6,744 nucleotides of DNA from positions 1 to 6,744 of the forward strand of contig JAEYUH010000348.1 in NCBI GenBank assembly GCA_023432725.1, in the 5' to 3' direction. The notes beneath the pieces were generated by a model. That model ran no database searches. It worked only from the letters and a program-made list of their open reading frames with translations, and was not told the origin of the DNA. Made by a program: the position numbers and the translations under genes. Below, in pieces: positions 6,681 through 6,744 of the stretch (within the stretch, counting starts at the first letter, position 1; each line of letters starts with the position of its first letter). The DNA comes from Actinomycetes bacterium. Its GTDB lineage: Bacteria; Actinomycetota; Actinomycetes; Propionibacteriales; Propionibacteriaceae.

Positions 6681-6744
6681 CAGGCAACCGTACGACTCCG
6701 GTTCGTCGAGATCGCCGACATCGCCGCCTCCCCAACGGTTGAGA

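Overview
This high-GC window looks chromosomal and comes from an actinomycete-like bacterium. The signs are strong G/C at third codon positions, AGAAAGGAGG-type ribosome binding sites, a TTGACA/TANNNT promoter, an Ala/Ser/Thr/Pro-rich lipoprotein linker, and proteins that resemble actinobacterial rhamnose-system members. The genus cannot be fixed from the sequence. A member of the Propionibacteriales is only a guess.

Layout: positions 49-78 hold a promoter, followed by a near-palindromic LacI-type operator at 91-102. Five co-directional genes follow: an ABC sugar ATPase (124-1644, rhaT-like), two membrane permeases (1641-2681 rhaP-like; 2678-3700 rhaQ-like), a lipid-anchored sugar-binding protein (3796-4845, rhaS-like) and an L-rhamnose isomerase of the RhaI type (4926-6092). 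The first three genes overlap by 4 bases at each junction. The binding-protein gene is set apart by a GC-rich hairpin region upstream (3713-3770) and a 13-15 bp hairpin just after its stop (4853-4886). A two-storey inverted repeat (6114-6190) closes the operon, and a convergent gene for an ArfB/YaeJ-type peptidyl-tRNA hydrolase lies on the minus strand (6237-6680, start uncertain).

How it works together: the lipoprotein captures sugar outside the membrane, the two permeases form the channel, and the double ABC protein powers import. The isomerase then converts L-rhamnose to L-rhamnulose, the first step of the phosphorylating catabolic route. The later steps (kinase, aldolase or a fused aldolase/dehydrogenase, mutarotase) and the predicted LacI-family regulator are not in this window. 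ArfB is a ribosome-rescue factor and is probably unrelated to sugar use.

I do not see a previously undescribed system. The points most worth a second look are the nested inverted repeat between the convergent genes, the hairpins bracketing the binding-protein gene, the operator placement, and an Asp in the isomerase where the Pseudomonas stutzeri enzyme, as I recall it, has a metal-binding His.
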